From contig JAPPFU010000250.1 of assembly GCA_028875085.1 (NCBI GenBank), positions 1 to 9,696 on the forward strand: 9,696 bases of DNA. The letters run 5' to 3'. Under the pieces are notes generated by a model that worked only from the letters and a program-made list of their open reading frames with translations, was not told the DNA's origin and did not search any database. The position numbers and the translations under genes are program-made. Below, piece by piece: positions 6,528-9,696 of this stretch. The DNA is from Chloroflexota bacterium. Its GTDB lineage: Bacteria > Chloroflexota > Dehalococcoidia > Lucifugimonadales > Australimonadaceae. Within the stretch, counting starts at the first letter, position 1, and every line of letters begins with the position of its first letter.

Positions 6528-7009
6528 GCAGCGCAACGCCACGGATTCGCGTCGCCTGCGAGGTCAATGGGCGCCCTGTCGAAGCGAAGGTGGAGCCGCG
6601 CGCGTTCCTCATTGACCTGCTGCGGGACGAGTTCGGGCTGACGAGCGTCAAGCGCTCGTGCGACGTGCAGGTGTGCGGCGCGTGCGCCGTGCTGCTAGAC
6701 GGCCGACCGGTGAGTTCCTGCACGCTCCCCGCGTTCGAGGCGCGCGGGCACAGCGTGTTGACGGCGGAAGGCCTGGCGGATGAGCCACTGGGCGAGGCGC
6801 TCGCCCGCGCTTTCGCGCAGCACGCGGCCTTCCAGTGCGGCTTCTGCACGCCGGGCCTGCTGCTCACCGCCAAGGCGCTGCTCGACTCCGCGCCCGCCCC
6901 CACCGCCGAGCAGGTGAGCGAATGCCTGGAGGGCAACCTGTGCCGCTGCACGGGCTACAAGAAGATCGTCGAGGCAGTCTTGGCGGCGGCGGGACGCAGC
7001 GCCGTATGA
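6524..7009 (+). CDS. Molybdenum hydroxylase [2Fe-2S] (small) subunit, CoxS/CutS type
   Basis: A 161-residue electron-transfer subunit with two [2Fe-2S] clusters. The N-terminal plant ferredoxin-like domain has Cys46, Cys51, Cys54 and Cys66 (SCDVQVCGAC and SSC), and the C-terminal four-helix domain has Cys105, Cys108, Cys140 and Cys142 (QCGFCTPG and LCRCTGY), so all eight ligands are present. The QCGFCTPG glutamine next to Cys105 is the position that contacts the molybdopterin in characterised relatives. The commonly found glycine before the second cysteine of the first cluster (GxCGAC) is replaced by valine (QVCGAC), a mild deviation. No Tat signal is present, so the enzyme is cytoplasmic. 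The gene overlaps its neighbours by 4 nt on each side (ATGA), which supports equal production of the three subunits. Identification is secure from the cysteine pattern. Confidence 0.95.
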   Translation: MSSATPRIRVACEVNGRPVEAKVEPRAFLIDLLRDEFGLTSVKRSCDVQVCGACAVLLDGRPVSSCTLPAFEARGHSVLTAEGLADEPLGEALARAFAQHAAFQCGFCTPGLLLTAKALLDSAPAPTAEQVSECLEGNLCRCTGYKKIVEAVLAAAGRSAV

Positions 7010-9246
7010 GCGCGCGCGCTTTCAGCACGGTGGGCCAGGCCGTCCCGCGCGTGGACGCGGAAGAGAAGACGTCGGGCCGCGCCAAGTACACGACCGACCT
7101 GGCGCTGCCCGGTATGGCCTACGCCAAGCTGGCGCTCAGCCCCCTGCCCCACGCGCGCATCGTGAGCATCGACGCCTCCCGCGCCCGCGCGCTCCCCGGC
7201 GTCTACGCCGTCCTCACTGCCGCCGAGTTGACGGGGATGGAGACTCACTACGGCTCCGACCGCAAGGACCGCCCCATCGTGGCGATGGGCAAGGTGCGCT
7301 TCGAGGGCGAACCCATCGCGGCGGTGGCCGCCGTCGACCTAGCGAAGGCGGAGGAGGCCGTCGAACTCATCGAGGCGGAGTATGAAGAACTGCCTCCGGT
7401 CATCGGCCTGGAGGCGGCGCTCGCCGGGGAGAGCGAGCCGGTGCAGGAAACGAACGTCTGCCACCGCTACGAGGTGGCGTGGGGCGACGCGGCGGGCGCG
7501 ATGGCCGCTTGCGACCACGTGTTCGAGGATACGTTCACGTTCCCGATGGTCTACCACTACGCGATGGAGCCTCACGCGGTCATCGCCGACTATCAAGCCG
7601 ACCGCCTCAGCGTCTGGTCGTCGGCGCAGCACCCCTTCCTGGTGCGTGCGGAGCTGGCGCGCGTCTTCCGCAAGCGCCTCGACCAGGTGCGCGTCGTCGT
7701 CCCCTACGTGGGCGGCGGCTACGGCAGCAAGTCCTACACCAAGATCGAGCCGCTCGCCGCCGCGCTCAGCCGGCTGGCCGGGCGTCCGGTGCGCCTCGCC
7801 CTGTCGGTGGAGGAGGCGATGAAGACGGTGCGCCGCCACGCGACGCGCGCCACTATCCGCACCGGCGTGCAAGCCGACGGAACGTTCGTAGCGCGCGAGT
7901 GCCGCGTCGAGTTGGACACGGGCGCCTACACCGACAACGGCGTGCGCGTTACAGAGCGCGCCGCCGACCGCCTGCCAGGCCCCTACCGCTTCGAGCACCT
8001 GCGCAGCGAGGCGGTGGGCCTCTTCACCAACACCACGCCCGCAGGATCGTTCCGCTCCATCGGCGGCCCGCAAGGCGCGTGGGCGTGCGAATCGCACACC
8101 GACAACATCGCCCACGCCCTCGGCATCGACCCTCTTGAATTGCGCTTGAAGAACCTCGTGCGTCCGGGCGAGGAGTTGCTGCGCGGCCGCCGCCGCTTGG
8201 AGGCGGACCTGGCCGCGCCGCTGGCGGAGGTTGCGCGCGGGTTCGGCTGGCATGACTACGAGCCCGTATCGACGGCGCCCCATCTCAAGCGTGGCGTCGG
8301 GATGGCGTGCGCCGTCGCCAACGCGGGCGCAAGCCCCATCTCCGGCGCGTTCGTCCGCCTCCACGCGGACGGAAGCGCCACCGTCCACGTGGGCACGACG
8401 GAGATCGGCCAAGGCTCGCGCTCTGCTCTGGCGCAGATCGCCGCCGAGGAGTTGCGGTTGCCCCTGAGCAGCGTCCGCGTCATCGCGTCGGACACGGACG
8501 CGGTTCCCTACGACCGCTCGACGGGCGCGAGCCGCTCCACCACGCTTGCCGGCCTCGCCGTGCACGACGCGGCGGCGGACGCGCGGGCGCAGATGGAGGA
8601 CGCGGCGGCGCGCTACTTCGAGACATTCGCGGAGCAGGTGGCGCTCGCGGAGGGCAGCGCATCGTTCGAGGGCGAGAGCATCTCCTACGGCGCGCTCATC
8701 GGCCAGGTGTTCGGCGGCGCCGGCGGCGAAATCGTAGGGCGCAGCGCCATCACCCCCGACCACCCCTCCGGCAAACTTGCGGAGGACCCGGTCTTCTGGG
8801 AGGTGAGCATGGGATTCGCCGAGGTGGAAGTGGACACGGAGACGGGGCGCGTGCGCGTCCTGCGCTACACCTCCGTCGCCGATCCCGGCAAGGCGATCAA
8901 TCCCGCGCAGGTGGAGGGGCAGGACGAGGGCGCGGCGATGCAAGGCGTCGGCCACACGCTGTTCGAGGAGATGCGCTACGAGGAGGGGCAGTTGATGAAC
9001 CCGAACCTGATCGACTATCGCGTGCCGACGTTCGGCGACCTGCCGGACGAATTCCACACGGTGCTGTTGGAGCGCGGCGACGGCCCAGGCCCGTACGGCG
9101 CAAAGGGTGTCGGCGAGGGCGGCATCGTCGCGGTGGCTCCCGCCGTCGCCAACGCGCTCTTCAACGCCACGGGCGCGCGGATTCGCGACCTGCCCCTCAC
9201 GCCGGAGCGGGTGTGGCGCGCGCTGAGGGAGACGAACGATGCGTAG
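7006..9246 (+). CDS. Molybdenum hydroxylase molybdopterin-binding large subunit (CoxL-like, not form I)
   Basis: A complete 746-residue large subunit. The N-terminal aldehyde-oxidase a/b hammerhead domain spans about residues 20-130 (KTSGRAKYTTDL, GVYAVLTAAEL, VRFEGEPIAAVAA), followed by the molybdopterin-binding domains: YAMEPHAVIA (185-194), SSAQHPF, VVPYVGGGYGSK (231-242), GSFRSIGGPQGAWACE (348-362), TTEIGQGS (464-471) and GAKGVGEGG (698-706), whose Glu704 is the expected catalytic base. The loop facing the metal reads SFRSIGGPQ, which aligns with the AFRGFGGPQ-type loop of xanthine dehydrogenase relatives; the cysteine of AYxCSFR in true form I CO dehydrogenase is absent. It therefore probably hydroxylates an aldehyde or (hetero)aromatic compound. 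The start ATG overlaps the stop of the [2Fe-2S] gene (ATGA); the frame is open further upstream, but only as a shadow of that gene. The last 8 nt overlap the UbiX start. Confidence 0.95.
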   Translation: MSARAFSTVGQAVPRVDAEEKTSGRAKYTTDLALPGMAYAKLALSPLPHARIVSIDASRARALPGVYAVLTAAELTGMETHYGSDRKDRPIVAMGKVRFEGEPIAAVAAVDLAKAEEAVELIEAEYEELPPVIGLEAALAGESEPVQETNVCHRYEVAWGDAAGAMAACDHVFEDTFTFPMVYHYAMEPHAVIADYQADRLSVWSSAQHPFLVRAELARVFRKRLDQVRVVVPYVGGGYGSKSYTKIEPLAAALSRLAGRPVRLALSVEEAMKTVRRHATRATIRTGVQADGTFVARECRVELDTGAYTDNGVRVTERAADRLPGPYRFEHLRSEAVGLFTNTTPAGSFRSIGGPQGAWACESHTDNIAHALGIDPLELRLKNLVRPGEELLRGRRRLEADLAAPLAEVARGFGWHDYEPVSTAPHLKRGVGMACAVANAGASPISGAFVRLHADGSATVHVGTTEIGQGSRSALAQIAAEELRLPLSSVRVIASDTDAVPYDRSTGASRSTTLAGLAVHDAAADARAQMEDAAARYFETFAEQVALAEGSASFEGESISYGALIGQVFGGAGGEIVGRSAITPDHPSGKLAEDPVFWEVSMGFAEVEVDTETGRVRVLRYTSVADPGKAINPAQVEGQDEGAAMQGVGHTLFEEMRYEEGQLMNPNLIDYRVPTFGDLPDEFHTVLLERGDGPGPYGAKGVGEGGIVAVAPAVANALFNATGARIRDLPLTPERVWRALRETNDA

Positions 9247-9696
9247 GATTATCGTCGCTATCACCGGCTCGTCCGCGCCCATCTACGGCGTCGCGGCGCT
9301 GGAGGCGTTGCGCGCCAGCGAGGGCGTGGAGACGCACCTGGTGGTGTCGGAAGGCGCGCGGGCGTCCCTGCGCCACGAGGCGCCGGAGTGGACGCCGGAG
9401 CGATTGGCGGCGCTGGCGGACGCGTCCTACGCACCGAACGACATGGCGGCGGCCATCTCCAGCGGCTCCTTCAAGACGGACGGGATGCTGATCGCGCCGT
9501 GCTCTATGAAGACGCTGGCCGCCGTCGCCAACGGCTACTCCGCCGACCTCATCGCCCGCGCCGCCGACGTGTGCCTCAAAGAGCGCCGCCGCCTCGTGCT
9601 GCTGCCGCGCGAGACGCCGCTGAACCGCGCGCACCTGGTCAATATGCTCGCGGTCAACGATATGGGCGGCGCGCTGCTGCCTCCCGTGCCCGCCTT
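9239..9696 (+). CDS. ubiX: UbiX-family flavin prenyltransferase, C-terminus cut by window end
   Basis: The first 152 residues of a UbiX-type protein, about 40-55 short of the usual length because the window ends. UbiX joins dimethylallyl phosphate to FMN to make prenylated FMN, the cofactor of UbiD enzymes. Visible marks are the N-terminal flavin-binding MRRIIVAITGSSAPIYG, VVSEGA (35-40), SSGSFKTDGMLIAPCSMKTL (74-93, with the GSF and CSMKT motifs), NGYSADLIARAADVCLKE (98-115) and LVLLPRETPLNRAHLVNM (119-136). The first loop reads GSSAPIYG where many relatives have GASGAIYG, a small deviation. GAGGGAG (9225-9231) lies 7 nt before the ATG, and the first 8 nt lie inside the Mo-hydroxylase large subunit gene, indicating translational coupling. 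Its expected client is the UbiD enzyme at 2573-4078, which is transcribed from the opposite strand, or another UbiD beyond the window end. Confidence 0.93.
   Translation, partial: MRRIIVAITGSSAPIYGVAALEALRASEGVETHLVVSEGARASLRHEAPEWTPERLAALADASYAPNDMAAAISSGSFKTDGMLIAPCSMKTLAAVANGYSADLIARAADVCLKERRRLVLLPRETPLNRAHLVNMLAVNDMGGALLPPVPA

Noticed and set aside
6835..7005. An extended start for the large subunit inside the [2Fe-2S] gene
   Set aside because: The extra residues are Arg/Gly-rich shadow translation. The ATGA overlap at 7006 gives a family-typical N-terminus.
7006..9246. Annotation as aerobic CO dehydrogenase CoxL
   Set aside because: The AYxCSFR loop with the copper-binding cysteine is missing, so the subunit organisation alone does not support CO oxidation.
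7339..9282. A 647-codon open frame on the minus strand opposite the Mo-hydroxylase large subunit
   Set aside because: Same artefact: Arg/Ala/His-rich translation without motifs, fully overlapping a well-supported gene.

Overview
The window is a gene-dense, very GC-rich bacterial segment with short intergenic gaps, frequent 4-8 nt gene overlaps and strong third-position G/C. The gene families (paralogous molybdenum hydroxylases of the xanthine dehydrogenase/CO dehydrogenase-like family, an F420/FMN-type luciferase-like oxidoreductase, CoxG, UbiD/UbiX and a small retropepsin-like protease) resemble accessory catabolic regions of Chloroflexota such as the SAR202/Dehalococcoidia-related lineages. 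That placement is an inference from gene content, not from a marker gene.

Layout. (1) Positions 2-2030, plus strand: the C-terminal part of a molybdenum hydroxylase large subunit, a MoaD/ThiS-like protein ending in Gly-Gly and a class I PLP aminotransferase, closely spaced and likely one operon, closed by a perfect 7-bp hairpin (2035-2052). (2) Positions 2119-2475, plus: a small single-domain clan AA aspartic protease with its own TATACT -10-like element and ribosome binding site. (3) Positions 2476-2572: a convergent intergenic gap containing a 9-bp-arm palindrome that looks like a dispersed genomic repeat. (4) Positions 5544 down to 2573, minus: a luciferase-like oxidoreductase, a CoxG-like SRPBCC protein and a UbiD-family decarboxylase, 3-5 nt apart, clearly an operon. 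(5) Positions 5545-5669: the divergent promoter region. (6) Positions 5670-9696, plus: FAD subunit, [2Fe-2S] subunit and Mo-binding large subunit of a complete molybdenum hydroxylase, followed by an overlapping UbiX flavin prenyltransferase that runs off the window end.

How the genes may work together. UbiX makes prenylated FMN, the cofactor of UbiD. Here UbiX is translationally coupled to the Mo hydroxylase while UbiD sits in the facing operon with CoxG, a protein usually partnered with CO-dehydrogenase-like hydroxylases. The partners of the two systems are therefore interleaved across one divergent promoter region. The simplest inference is a catabolic module in which an aromatic or heteroaromatic acid is hydroxylated by the Mo enzyme, (de)carboxylated by the prFMN enzyme and possibly further oxidised by the luciferase-like enzyme. 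The substrate cannot be read from the sequence. The complete large subunit lacks the AYxCSFR active-site loop of form I CO dehydrogenase, so CO oxidation is unlikely. No tRNA, rRNA, CRISPR array, insertion sequence or transcriptional regulator gene was seen.
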